From assembly GCA_963579925.1 (NCBI GenBank), contig CAUZJA010000004.1, positions 1 through 35,645 of the forward strand: a DNA stretch of 35,645 nt, read 5' to 3'. Below are positions 7,285 to 15,979 of this stretch, piece after piece. How positions within the stretch are numbered: position 1 is the stretch's first letter; each line of letters opens with the position of its first letter. Origin of the DNA: UBA1151 sp963579925. Lineage in GTDB: Bacteria; Chloroflexota; Dehalococcoidia; Lucifugimonadales; Lucifugimonadaceae. The translations under genes were made by a program, and so were the position numbers. A model generated the notes under the pieces. That model was not told where the DNA came from, made no database searches, and worked only from the letters and a program-made list of their open reading frames with translations.

Positions 7285-7680
7285 CTATGAACCGGAGAGC
7301 GCGTAATCGTGCGTGGAAGTCTCCAGGATGTCTTTCACCGTGGTGAGCAGCCAGCCATGGCGAGTCGGCTTGGTCAGGTAGTCAGCAGCGCCAAGCTCCA
7401 CGCACTCCGTCACCAGTTCTTTTTCGGAATATGTGCTGAACACCACTACAGGAATCTCTGAAGTCGCCTCGCTGGCCTTCAACCGCCTCAAGGCCTCAAC
7501 GCCACCAATGCCCGGCATCGCTATGTCCAGCAGGATCAGATCGGGATGCTCAGCGGTCGCCACCTCAATCGCTTGTTCGCCGTTCTCAGCCTCAAAAACG
7601 GAGTATCCGACGCGCTCAAGCAGCGTGCAGGCAATATCGCGCACAGCGATGTCATCATCGGCAATCAATATTTTTGACAA
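7285..7680 (-). CDS. CheY-like single-domain response regulator
   Basis: This is a stand-alone receiver domain with no output domain, expected to be phosphorylated by a histidine kinase encoded elsewhere. Numbered from an in-frame ATG at 7701, it has the acidic pair Asp15/Asp16, phospho-acceptor Asp59 (LLDIAMPG), Ser89 in the switch position (VVVFSTYS) and Lys111 in TKPT, so all catalytic residues are intact. I prefer the TTG at 7680: GGGAGAG lies 7 bases upstream and the product begins MSKILIADDD, a typical receiver start; the ATG at 7701 would place that ribosome site inside the gene. No partner kinase is in the window. Confidence 0.85.
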   Translation of the reverse strand: MSKILIADDDIAVRDIACTLLERVGYSVFEAENGEQAIEVATAEHPDLILLDIAMPGIGGVEALRRLKASEATSEIPVVVFSTYSEKELVTECVELGAADYLTKPTRHGWLLTTVKDILETSTHDYALSGS

Positions 7681-7825
7681 CAATTCTCTCCCGGTACTCA
7701 TGCTTGATGCTCTTCAGTTTCGCCGGGGTTCCGTCATTGAAAAAGTACCACACGGTGTACAAAGGGTAGCGATCAGGTAACCGGTGTGCCTGCCGCTGCC
7801 TGGGTTGGAGGCGAATGAACCGCAG

Positions 7826-8599
7826 CTACCCGGGCAGGATGGACGAACAATTGGGATCGTAAACAACAACGGAGAGCGCAGGCGGTCTCGAATCCGTGCT
7901 GGCAACTGCACCCCGTGAAAGCTGGAGTCCACCCAATTCGTAGATTAGACCCAGCGTGTAAGCTGGCTGATTGTACTGTCGAGGATAGAGCAGATCTGCC
8001 GCGAGAAGCGGATCAACAGGCGTTAGCATCATCGTCATCCCCATTCCTCTCTCCGCTGGTGACCGCACAACCTCCCAGTGGAGTTCACGCCCAACAAGAT
8101 CAAACAACTCTGCCCATCGGAGCGGCATTCCACGCCCTCCCTCGCAAAGCAGCACTTCCGCTCCATGTTCTTCAAATTCGATACGTGTATCTGAAAAAAA
8201 GTCCGTCCAGAGATTGACCCTCTCTTCGCCCGATATCTGGCTTTCGCTGTCGGCAAGCTCGTCTGGCACAGTCGCCTGGCTAAATCCCCTGTTCGCCAGG
8301 TTTGGATCGTCGAGCGCCGCTATCGTAGAGACAACAGGAAGAGGCGTGGCCCTAAGTCTGGGGGCCTGCAGCGGAATACGTGTTGGTGAAGGAATAGAGG
8401 TCGCCCGAGCGTCCCGCGGAATCAATGCAGTCGCAGTTGGCTCAACACTTGGGGTGACAGTCGCTTCAGGAGCAAGGGGCGACACATCGGGAAGACCGGT
8501 CGCTATCAGCGCGTCAGACTGCTGTTCAGACCCGCCACACGCTACGGCAATGATCGCGAAAACTGTGACTGCAGCAACTAAGGACGGGACTCGGCGCAA
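7826..8599 (-). CDS. Predicted lipoprotein, function unknown
   Basis: The 257-aa protein starts with a lipoprotein signal peptide (MRRVPSL, hydrophobic core, then IIAVACGGS with Cys21 as lipidation site). A low-complexity Thr/Pro/Ala-rich linker runs to about residue 90, typical for tethering a domain outside the membrane. The C-terminal region of about 150 residues contains two regularly spaced Cys and no family I recognise. The start is a TTG with GGAT upstream. It is followed by an MFS gene upstream on the same strand (88-base gap), so joint transcription is possible. Confidence 0.65.
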   Translation of the reverse strand: MRRVPSLVAAVTVFAIIAVACGGSEQQSDALIATGLPDVSPLAPEATVTPSVEPTATALIPRDARATSIPSPTRIPLQAPRLRATPLPVVSTIAALDDPNLANRGFSQATVPDELADSESQISGEERVNLWTDFFSDTRIEFEEHGAEVLLCEGGRGMPLRWAELFDLVGRELHWEVVRSPAERGMGMTMMLTPVDPLLAADLLYPRQYNQPAYTLGLIYELGGLQLSRGAVASTDSRPPALSVVVYDPNCSSILPG

Positions 8600-8687
8600 G
8601 TCAATATCCAGTATGAAAGTTGGGATGGCGCAATGTGGATTAGATGATCAATCGCCACAATCAGGCGCGCTAACTACAGGCTGAAGA

Positions 8688-9950
8688 TCAGTCGGAACCA
8701 CGCATCGGCACGATCAGCGATAGTGCCGTTCCGGTCGACGCTATGATCACGCAGAACCACACCACACCCTGGAATCCCCACTCCGTATTGATAAACCCTG
8801 CAGCAATCGGAGCTGTGGCACCAATAGCTGCGCCACCCGCGAACATGAGCGCAATTGACGAGCCCTCAGAGCCCTTCTCCGTCTGATCCATCGCAGCCGC
8901 CGCAATGATCGGCATCACGGCGAAGAGAACCAGCCCCAGGAACGCCAAAGCAATCGCCAACGGGAACCCCGACTCAATCCAAATGAATTGCGCCAGCAAG
9001 ATACCAGTCACGGCCATCGCACCAACAATCACAGGCTTGCGACCTATCCGGTCAGACAAGATGCCCATGAGCGGCGTAGAGCCGATCCCCGCAAGTGTAA
9101 TCAACGAGATATGCAGCCCAACCAACCACGCATCGTAGTCAAGCTCTTCAGATAAATACAACACAAGGAAGATCTGGAACGAATTATGTACAGCGCCGCG
9201 AATGGCCTGCAACCCAACCAAAGACAGCACCCTGTAGTTCGTGACCAGCTTCCTGGACGCCGCGAAATAACTCTTCAAATCTGGTGGCGCCGAGTCGCTT
9301 CCCGGCGGATTCCTGAACAGAAACATCACAGCGAACGCCGTAAGCATCGTCGGAATGATCAGCAATATTGAGACCGTGCGCCACTCAAGGCCATCCCAGT
9401 TGAAGGCCCCTATCGTGAACCCGGCAAGCGCCACACCCACAAGCACCGGTGCCGTGGTATTACCAATCTGCGCACCAGTCAGGTGAGCCGCCATCGCAAA
9501 GCCACGCCGCTTTGGATACCGGGCAGCCAACGCGCCAAACGCCGGCGCATGCCACATTGACGTACCAATTCCAATGATCACCGCGGCCAGTAGCAACAAC
9601 CAGTACCAGTCGGTAAATCCAACCAGCAAGTACCCAAGGCCAACCAGAGACATGCTGCTGAACAGAATGATCGGTAGTTGCCGACGGAAGAAGTCCGTCA
9701 TGAACCCGGCCGGAATATTCGCGAACCCCGATGCGATCTGCTGCGCCGTAAACATCCCACCAATAGCAACATCAGACAGCGACAACGCCGCCCGAATTTC
9801 CGGCATCAGAATCAGAAACGAACCCTGCGCAAAGTGCTTTACGCCATGCCCAGCAGAGAGCCCAAATAACAGCCCAGAGCCGGATTGTTCGACATCATTT
9901 TCGATTTCGATCTCCGCTTCCGTGAGTGAAGTGTCAGAGGTTCCTGTCAA
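8688..9950 (-). CDS. MFS transporter
   Basis: The 420-aa protein has about 12 hydrophobic segments in two halves, with the MFS loop signature visible as MGILSDRIGRKPV in the middle and a related PAGFMTDFFRRQLP after helix 2. It is a secondary transporter of the inner membrane, probably a proton-coupled carrier for a small organic solute; the substrate is not evident. An acidic 25-residue cytoplasmic N-terminus (TEAEIEIENDVEQ) precedes helix 1. The start is TTG 9950, supported by AGGA seven bases upstream within a run of A. Confidence 0.9.
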   Translation of the reverse strand: MTGTSDTSLTEAEIEIENDVEQSGSGLLFGLSAGHGVKHFAQGSFLILMPEIRAALSLSDVAIGGMFTAQQIASGFANIPAGFMTDFFRRQLPIILFSSMSLVGLGYLLVGFTDWYWLLLLAAVIIGIGTSMWHAPAFGALAARYPKRRGFAMAAHLTGAQIGNTTAPVLVGVALAGFTIGAFNWDGLEWRTVSILLIIPTMLTAFAVMFLFRNPPGSDSAPPDLKSYFAASRKLVTNYRVLSLVGLQAIRGAVHNSFQIFLVLYLSEELDYDAWLVGLHISLITLAGIGSTPLMGILSDRIGRKPVIVGAMAVTGILLAQFIWIESGFPLAIALAFLGLVLFAVMPIIAAAAMDQTEKGSEGSSIALMFAGGAAIGATAPIAAGFINTEWGFQGVVWFCVIIASTGTALSLIVPMRGSD

Positions 9951-9990
9951 TTTTTTTTCCTGATATCTTGAGAGATCTGGAGTTCCCGAT

Positions 9991-11112
9991 TCAGGCGAGA
10001 TCTGCGTCTAGTACAGATATCGCTTCAACTAGTGGCCGGTCGTCTTCGATTCTTACAATCAATTCGAGATCAAACGTCATGGCCCGCCCGAATGAAACCG
10101 AGAATGTGCTACTGCCAGGTCTTTGAGTAATCAACTCCGATGAAAAGTACCGCTCAGCCTCCGCTAGATCCTCGGAAAAAAATTCCGCCCACATCTCCAC
10201 AGTTGTTTCTGCGGTGATTTGGACCACGTGGCGATGCCGATTAAGCGTTGATACAGAATTGGTGTTGAATCCCGTCAAATCGATCAGGTCGAGCGCGATA
10301 GAAGTTGCATACCCTTCGGCTCCAAACGACAAATCGGACTCATACAGGTGCTCGTCAGTGCCGATGATTTTCTGAAGTTCCGTCTCCGCCCCAGTTCTGA
10401 TCCGTTCACTCCAATCCGAGGACGGGGACTCGAGTTCCTTGCGCTCCGGTACCTCGGTGGCCCGTTTTTCCAAGTAAGGGGCAATTGATTCTTGAACAAA
10501 CCCTCTTAAGGTCGTAATCACCGTGACCCTGGCCGCTGTGCTTGCTTCAGCAACCTCCGCTTTGAGATCACTATGTAGATCCTCATCTACCTGGCAAAAA
10601 TCGTTCGTATTTGCTGTCAACAGTACGACTGAGCATTGGGGCGCCTCTCGGCAAATCTCTAACACGGATGCCCACAGTAATGCATCACGATAGCCTTTCT
10701 CCCCTTTGGTAAATGGAAGCGAGCCGCTCAATATCTTTTTTACCAAATGGGCGTGAGAAACTTGAGGAAGTTTTGCGATTCGCCCGTTTGTCTCCCGTGT
10801 TATCGTCTCAATCCTCTGCCTGAGCGTCACCTCCAAACTGTCCAAATCCGCAGTGTCCGTCGAGAACTCGAGTTCTGGCCCGATCAAACGGTCGATTTTA
10901 CGCGCCGATCTAATGAGTTGTTGTTGAGCCTCTTCTGCCTGTTGACGAACCTTGCTGACCAGTTCTTTGACAACCACCTGAGGGACAATTAACTCAACTC
11001 CGATCGCCTCTATGTTCTCCAGAGTTATTTGGCTATTGGCGTCCTGAAACCATGGATCTGCCAAGATTGCGCTGGTGTCGACCACCAAGTGTGTCGGTGT
11101 ATGGTCAGGCAT
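9991..11112 (-). CDS. PIN-domain (DUF4935-like) putative ribonuclease
   Basis: The N-terminal ~180 residues form a PIN-like nuclease domain: VVDTSAI with Asp12, Glu50 in VVKELVSK, the KGYRDALLWAS motif with Asp143, and LLTANTNDF with Asp171. These are the acidic metal-binding positions of PIN nucleases, and KG-x-x-YRDA is characteristic of the DUF4935 group. The C-terminal ~190 residues are an extra domain I do not recognise. PIN/DUF4935 proteins act as RNases in toxin, stress or defence settings, but no small antitoxin-like gene sits beside this one. SD GAGG precedes ATG 11112, and only 15 bases separate it from the aminotransferase stop, so the two are probably co-transcribed. Confidence 0.8.
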   Translation of the reverse strand: MPDHTPTHLVVDTSAILADPWFQDANSQITLENIEAIGVELIVPQVVVKELVSKVRQQAEEAQQQLIRSARKIDRLIGPELEFSTDTADLDSLEVTLRQRIETITRETNGRIAKLPQVSHAHLVKKILSGSLPFTKGEKGYRDALLWASVLEICREAPQCSVVLLTANTNDFCQVDEDLHSDLKAEVAEASTAARVTVITTLRGFVQESIAPYLEKRATEVPERKELESPSSDWSERIRTGAETELQKIIGTDEHLYESDLSFGAEGYATSIALDLIDLTGFNTNSVSTLNRHRHVVQITAETTVEMWAEFFSEDLAEAERYFSSELITQRPGSSTFSVSFGRAMTFDLELIVRIEDDRPLVEAISVLDADLA

Positions 11113-11127
11113 TCTCGCCTCGACACA

Positions 11128-12543
11128 TCAACCTACCCCCAACTCGCTCTCCACTTCCGTCAGCGACTCATCAATCGCCGTCGTCATCTCGTCAATCTCA
11201 TCTGCAGTGATGATCAGCGGCGGTGCGATAGGCACGATAAACGCGGGCAGCCTAATCCAGATGCCGCGGTCGATCAACTTCTCCGTTAGTCGAGCGTTGA
11301 GGCGCACCGACGGATCGAAGTGCTCTTTCGTCTCTCGGTCCTTCACCAACTCAAGGCCCTGAATGAGCCCCGTGCCTCGATAGTCACCCACGATTGGGTG
11401 GCGATCCATCATGTCTGCAAGGCTCTCGGTGAGCTGCTCGCCGCGCTGGCGGGCGTTCTGGACGAGGTTCTCGCGCTCCATGATCTCGAGCGCAGCCATT
11501 CCTGCAGCGCCACCTCCCGGGTGGGCCGAGTATGTGAACATGTGCGAGAAGGTCTTCTCAGGCCCTCCGGCAAAGATGTCAGCAATATTGTTGGTCGCAA
11601 TCGCGCCACCCAGCGGCCAGTAGCCGCTCGTCACGCCCTTGGCGAACGTCATGATGTCTGGCGTTACACCAACGTAGTCGGCACCAAACCAGGTGCCCAA
11701 TCGCCCGAAGCCCGTGATCACCTCATCGAAGATCAGCAGCACACCGTAGCGATCGCAGATCTCACGGACCTTCGGCCAGTAGCTCTCGTGCGGAATCACG
11801 CCGCCCAGTGGCTGTGAGATCGGTTCGCCGATCACGGCGCTCACCGAGTCCGGCCCCTCGAAAATAATCGCGTCCTCAATGGCTTGCGCACATCGGGCCG
11901 CACAGTCCTCGGCATCCACACCACCCAATTCGCAGCTATACGGATTCGGCTGTGGCACATGCACCACGTTATTGGGCTTCGGCTGGTAATCCGTGCGCGG
12001 AAAGCCAGGATGGCCGCCAAGCCACATCGTTCCGTACGTAGCACCGTGATACGAGCCACGTCGAGAAATAACTTTGTATCGACCCTTATCGCCAGTGCGC
12101 ACGTGATACGCCTGCGCCATCTTCAGAGCCGTCTCATTGGCGTCCGAGCCGCCCTGCGAGAAGAACGTCCGGTTCAAGTCGCCCGGCGTCAGCTCAGCAA
12201 TCTTGGCGGCAAGCTGGATAATCTTCGGCGTCGCGCCCGCGTACACATTCATACTGACGGCACAGAGCTGGTCGTAGATGGCTTTGGCGATCTCTTCACG
12301 TCCATGGCCAACATTACGGAAGTACATGCCGGAGATACCGTCGATGTACTCCTTGCCGTGAATATCCTTCACGCGAATCCCGCTGGATTCCGTAAGGATG
12401 ATCGGACCACCCTCCTCGGCCAGCTGCGCATGGTTGGACATGCCAACAAACATGTTCTCGAGCGCTGCTCGCTCAAGCCCGGCGGCGTCGTCAACTGATG
12501 GAACGTTAGAAGTCTGGCTGCTCAAAGGAGTGTCCCGTCGCAA
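11128..12543 (-). CDS. Class III (omega) PLP-dependent aminotransferase
   Basis: This 471-aa fold-type I enzyme transfers an amino group, probably from an omega-amine or amino acid to pyruvate or a similar 2-oxo acid. Asp273 in LIFDEVITGFGR contacts the PLP nitrogen and Lys302 in MTFAKGVTSGYWPLGG forms the Schiff base. FSQGGSDANETALKMA is the phosphate-binding region, and a two-domain layout of normal length is complete. Several Cys (YSCELGGVDAEDCAARC) in the middle are unusual but not diagnostic. The longest frame starts at a TTG (12543) with no convincing Shine-Dalgarno, so the exact start is uncertain. It is divergent from the gamma-glutamyltransferase gene, suggesting linked amine or peptide catabolism. 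Confidence 0.9.
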   Translation of the reverse strand: MRRDTPLSSQTSNVPSVDDAAGLERAALENMFVGMSNHAQLAEEGGPIILTESSGIRVKDIHGKEYIDGISGMYFRNVGHGREEIAKAIYDQLCAVSMNVYAGATPKIIQLAAKIAELTPGDLNRTFFSQGGSDANETALKMAQAYHVRTGDKGRYKVISRRGSYHGATYGTMWLGGHPGFPRTDYQPKPNNVVHVPQPNPYSCELGGVDAEDCAARCAQAIEDAIIFEGPDSVSAVIGEPISQPLGGVIPHESYWPKVREICDRYGVLLIFDEVITGFGRLGTWFGADYVGVTPDIMTFAKGVTSGYWPLGGAIATNNIADIFAGGPEKTFSHMFTYSAHPGGGAAGMAALEIMERENLVQNARQRGEQLTESLADMMDRHPIVGDYRGTGLIQGLELVKDRETKEHFDPSVRLNARLTEKLIDRGIWIRLPAFIVPIAPPLIITADEIDEMTTAIDESLTEVESELGVG

Positions 12544-12618
12544 AATGTTCTTATTCGTGGCGGCGAGTATATCTCGCCGTGTGCGATGTTGCCCCTCCTC
12601 GCACCCACCACATCACAC

Positions 12619-12700
12619 GTAGGGGCAACCCCCTGTGGTTGCCCGGCTCCGCGGCGCACGCAAACCCAACGGCCGGGTACCCACAAGGGGATGCCTGCCG
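12619..12700. repeat. GTAG-headed REP/BIME-like element between aminotransferase and GGT genes
   Basis: GTAG (12619-12622) leads into a hairpin GGGCAACC (12623-12630) / GGTTGCCC (12637-12644). A second, inverted and diverged arm covers about 12671-12700, related to the first when reverse-complemented (both contain a CCC-TTGTGG-like core followed by CCCGGC). The element lies in the 249-base divergent intergenic region. Confidence 0.5.
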
Positions 12701-12792
12701 CACGGGCATATCCAAACCAACGATCATCGTCACATGCATAAACATGGTATCTTGCGGCTCACACGTGAACTGGCCTCAGGAGAAACACAATC

Positions 12793-14535
12793 ATGGTTGC
12801 CACCAGAACTGGATCCCAGCGCCCGCCGATCATGGGGAAGACGCACGCCGTCTCCTCCGGCCACTACCTCGCCAGTGCCGCCGGATACCGAATCCTCGAA
12901 CAGGGCGGCAACGCAACTGATGCAGGTGTGGCCGCTGGAATCGCCATCAACGCGCTCCTGCCTGACATGACTAGCTTCGGTGGAGTTGCACCGATCATGA
13001 TTTACGAGAAGGCTGATAAGAGCATCTCCACGCTCAGCGGCCTTGGCCGATGGCCAAAGTCAGCGTCTGCCGAGCATTTCCTCGACAACCGCGACGGCAA
13101 CATCCCAATTGGCGTCGAGCGCGTCGTCACCCCCGCTGCTGCGGGCGCATGGCTCACCGCGCTGGAAGAGCACGGCACCATGTCGTTCGAGCAGGTGGTC
13201 ACACCAGCGCTGGAAATCGCCCGTGATGGCTTCCCAATGCACTTCACCGGTGCAAAATCCCTGGAACTGCTGGAAGAAGAGTTCAAGCTCTGGCCGTCTT
13301 CAGCGGAAATATTTGCCCCCAACGGCCAAACAATCCAATTTGGAGAACTGGTCGTCCAGAGCGCTCTAGCCAATACGTTTGAGCGACTGATCGAGATCGA
13401 AAAGTCAGCATCTGGCCGTGGACGAGAGGGCGCGCTCGCGGCAACCCGAGAGTTCTTCTACACCGGCGAAATTGCGCAGGAGATTGTCGACTTCGTTCAA
13501 CAAGAAGGCGGCTTTCTGTCCATGGACGACATGGCCGATTTCGAGATCGGCCACGAGAGTCCGGTAGTTGGCGATTTCAACGAGTACGAGGTCTACACCT
13601 GCGGTCCGTGGACACAGGGGCCAATGCTCTCCCAGGCCGTCCAAACGCTTCAGAACGACGACCTTGCAGCAATGGGCCACAACACACCCGACTATATCCA
13701 CCTGCTTGTGGAGTCACTTGATCTGGCCTTCGCCGACCGCGACGCATTCTTCGGTGACCCGGACATGGTCGATGTGCCTCTTAAAGGGTTGCTCAGCACG
13801 GAGTACACCGATGAGCGTCGGCAGATGCTAGATATGAACACCTCGTTCACTCGCATGCCGTACGCCGGTGATCCCTGGAAGTTCGAAGGCCGATCTGCGC
13901 CCGCTGACTACGCGTACCAGCGCCCAGAGCCGATTGCCGCAGGCATCGAGCCAGACACCAGCTACATCTGCGTCGTCGACCGCTGGGGCAACGCCTTCTC
14001 GGCAACGCCAAGTGACACGCTGAGCATGGCGCCAGTGATCCCTAGCCTTGGCTTCACGCCATCCGGCCGTGGCTCCCAGAATTGGCTTGCAGACGGCCAT
14101 CCGGCACGACTCGAGCCAGGCAAACGCCCTCGCCTGACGCCCAACCCCGCAATCGCGCTCAAAGATGGCGAGCTACTCATGCCATTCGGCACACCCGGCG
14201 GAGACGCCCAGCCGCAAACAATGCTCCAGGTATTCCTCAACATCGCCGCCTTCGGCATGAACGCTCAAGAAGCCGTTGAAGCGCCAAGATTCCAGTCTCT
14301 CAACTACCCCAACTCATTCTGGCCGCACGCCTACACCGAAGGGACCCTGCGACTGGAAGGGCTCATCGGCGAAGAAGTCGGCGGAGTACTGGCTCGAAAA
14401 GGCCACAAAATCGAGTGGGGCCAACCCCGTGACGCCGGAACCGGCGCCGCCTGCGCAATCACCGTCGACCACGACAACGGTACCCTCACAGCAGCAGCAG
14501 ACGTCCGCCGAGAAAGCTACGCCATCGGCCGCTAG
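12793..14535 (+). CDS. Gamma-glutamyltransferase-family Ntn hydrolase
   Basis: This 580-aa member of the GGT family normally cleaves itself into two subunits, and the new N-terminal Thr attacks gamma-glutamyl or acyl bonds. The expected cleavage site is Thr389, in PDTSYICVVDRWGNAFSATPSD, which matches the family D-T-T-H-x-S-V-V-D-x-x-GNAVS pattern with Ser-Tyr in place of Thr-His. This change is common in GGT-like enzymes that are not glutathione hydrolases (acylases, for example). FGTPGGDAQPQ near residue 475 matches the usual G-x-P-G-G oxyanion segment. No signal peptide is visible, so a cytosolic enzyme is likely. AGGAG precedes ATG 12793. Confidence 0.9.
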   Translation: MVATRTGSQRPPIMGKTHAVSSGHYLASAAGYRILEQGGNATDAGVAAGIAINALLPDMTSFGGVAPIMIYEKADKSISTLSGLGRWPKSASAEHFLDNRDGNIPIGVERVVTPAAAGAWLTALEEHGTMSFEQVVTPALEIARDGFPMHFTGAKSLELLEEEFKLWPSSAEIFAPNGQTIQFGELVVQSALANTFERLIEIEKSASGRGREGALAATREFFYTGEIAQEIVDFVQQEGGFLSMDDMADFEIGHESPVVGDFNEYEVYTCGPWTQGPMLSQAVQTLQNDDLAAMGHNTPDYIHLLVESLDLAFADRDAFFGDPDMVDVPLKGLLSTEYTDERRQMLDMNTSFTRMPYAGDPWKFEGRSAPADYAYQRPEPIAAGIEPDTSYICVVDRWGNAFSATPSDTLSMAPVIPSLGFTPSGRGSQNWLADGHPARLEPGKRPRLTPNPAIALKDGELLMPFGTPGGDAQPQTMLQVFLNIAAFGMNAQEAVEAPRFQSLNYPNSFWPHAYTEGTLRLEGLIGEEVGGVLARKGHKIEWGQPRDAGTGAACAITVDHDNGTLTAAADVRRESYAIGR

Positions 14536-14827
14536 GTAGTCGCCAATACCTGCTGTTCGCTCGGCAACTGGATAAAACGCGCCACTCCCGCAACGGGCAA
14601 TCTCACCCTCATCGTCCGTAAGATCGTTGTCAGCGATCAGATCGCGTGCATGGTTGTCCGTCCCTGCGCCGATTGGATTCGTTTGATGTAACGACGATGG
14701 GGGCTCCTGGCTTCTCGCCACTCTTCAACCTCTTCAGGCAACTGCGCTCAGATGCCTGGGATGACGCTCGCTTTCGCGAGTTGCGTTGAGTGCGTGACGT
14801 GGCCGGAGGGCACGCAAGGCAACAAGC
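14536..14827. other. 292-bp spacer between GGT and MgtE-like genes
   Basis: No supported gene. A frame on the minus strand crosses from this spacer into the GGT gene but has no recognised homology. The spacer is where the missing MgtE N domain would be; I could not see any recognisable remnant of it in the plus frames, and the MgtE frame is closed by TGA at 14795-14797. Confidence 0.4.
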
Positions 14828-15916
14828 GTGATAACGACTGAACGAACTCCCGGTGGCGATCGGCTCGGCACAGATCGCCCGGAAAGTGTTGACGAAAATT
14901 CAGGATCAGATTCAGCCAGGATGCTGGGTGGAATGCTCCTGTACCCGGAAGACACAGCCGGCGGGCTGATGACTCTGGACGTCACATCGTTCCCGGACTC
15001 TCAAACGGTGGCCGATTCGATTGCTGAGATCAGCAATCGACAGGGCCGCGCATCAGATATTTCGCGTGTCTACGTTGTGGGGGCGGACAACTCCCTCGTA
15101 GGCAGCTTGAGCCTCTCGGAGCTAATGTTTGCGCCCCCGTACGCAATGCTCAGGGAAGCCCTGGATGGCGAGTCCGTGGCCGTGAACTGGGACGATAGTT
15201 ATGAAAACTGCGCCCGCAGCATGGCAGAACACGATCAAGCCAGCCTTCCAGTAATTGACGATCAGGGCGTCCTCATCGGTGCGATTGCCACCGAGGATAT
15301 GGGCCGCGTCGCAGAAATGCGCGCGGCCCAGGACGTCGTGAAACTGTTTGGCCTTGGTGGTGAAGACCAGGCACTCGGCCCGTTCTGGAACTCCGTTCGC
15401 AGCAGATTCCCGTGGCTACTCATCAACCTGATGACCGTCCTCATGGCAGCATTCATCGTCAGCCTGTTTGAATCGACCATCAAAGGCGCCGCAATGCTGG
15501 CGATATTTATTCCCGTAGTCGTCGGTCAGGCTGGCATCGCCGGCACCCAGACCGTGACCATGGTCGTGCGAGCGATTGCTCTGCAAGAAGTCGATGAACG
15601 CGATAGCCGCGCTCTACTCATCAAAGAAGGTGCGCTGGCAGTGCTTCAAGGCACCTCGATCGCACTAATCCTTATGCTGCTCGTCTGGATATGGCAGGAT
15701 AGTTTCATACTGGGCCTGGTCGTCGGCTCCTCAATGCTCATCAACCTCATGGTTGCCGCGCTCGGCGGCGTGGCTGTGCCGCTCGCAATGAAAACGCTCA
15801 AGATCGATCCCGCAGCATCCTCAGCCGTGGTTGTCACCACAATGACCGAGATGATCGGAATAGTGGCCTACCTTGGCCTCGCGGCCTGGCTGATATCCAT
15901 GAACCTCCCCGGGTAA
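14828..15916 (+). CDS. MgtE-like Mg2+ transporter lacking the N domain
   Basis: The protein has the linker motif LLYPEDTAGGLMT near residue 40, two CBS repeats (about 45-165) and a five-helix MgtE membrane domain (about 190-360) with the conserved GQAGIAGTQT pore-region motif. It is an inner-membrane Mg2+ or divalent-cation channel/transporter. Standard MgtE is about 450 aa and starts with a 130-residue superhelical N domain that helps sense Mg2+. Here that domain is absent, replaced by about 35 low-complexity residues. The frame is closed by a TGA at 14795-14797, so it cannot extend further. The start is a GTG without a strong ribosome site; internal ATGs near 14921-14935 are alternatives. 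Confidence 0.8.
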   Translation: MITTERTPGGDRLGTDRPESVDENSGSDSARMLGGMLLYPEDTAGGLMTLDVTSFPDSQTVADSIAEISNRQGRASDISRVYVVGADNSLVGSLSLSELMFAPPYAMLREALDGESVAVNWDDSYENCARSMAEHDQASLPVIDDQGVLIGAIATEDMGRVAEMRAAQDVVKLFGLGGEDQALGPFWNSVRSRFPWLLINLMTVLMAAFIVSLFESTIKGAAMLAIFIPVVVGQAGIAGTQTVTMVVRAIALQEVDERDSRALLIKEGALAVLQGTSIALILMLLVWIWQDSFILGLVVGSSMLINLMVAALGGVAVPLAMKTLKIDPAASSAVVVTTMTEMIGIVAYLGLAAWLISMNLPG

Positions 15917-15940
15917 TCGCCAACAACTGCCACCGCATCG

Positions 15941-15969
15941 TTTACGTTGTCGACTTGACCGTTCATAAT
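15941..15969 (+). promoter_or_regulatory. Candidate promoter giving a near-leaderless methyltransferase mRNA
   Basis: TTTACG (15941-15946) and CATAAT (15964-15969) are separated by 17 bases. The expected start site lies only a few bases before ATG 15980, and that ATG has no Shine-Dalgarno. Both facts fit leaderless or near-leaderless translation. Confidence 0.35.
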
Positions 15970-15979
15970 CACCCACGCC

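Noticed and set aside
14314..14721. 135-codon minus-strand frame crossing the end of the GGT gene
   Set aside because: Most of it is antisense to well-supported GGT coding sequence, and its unique part has no recognisable homology or Shine-Dalgarno.
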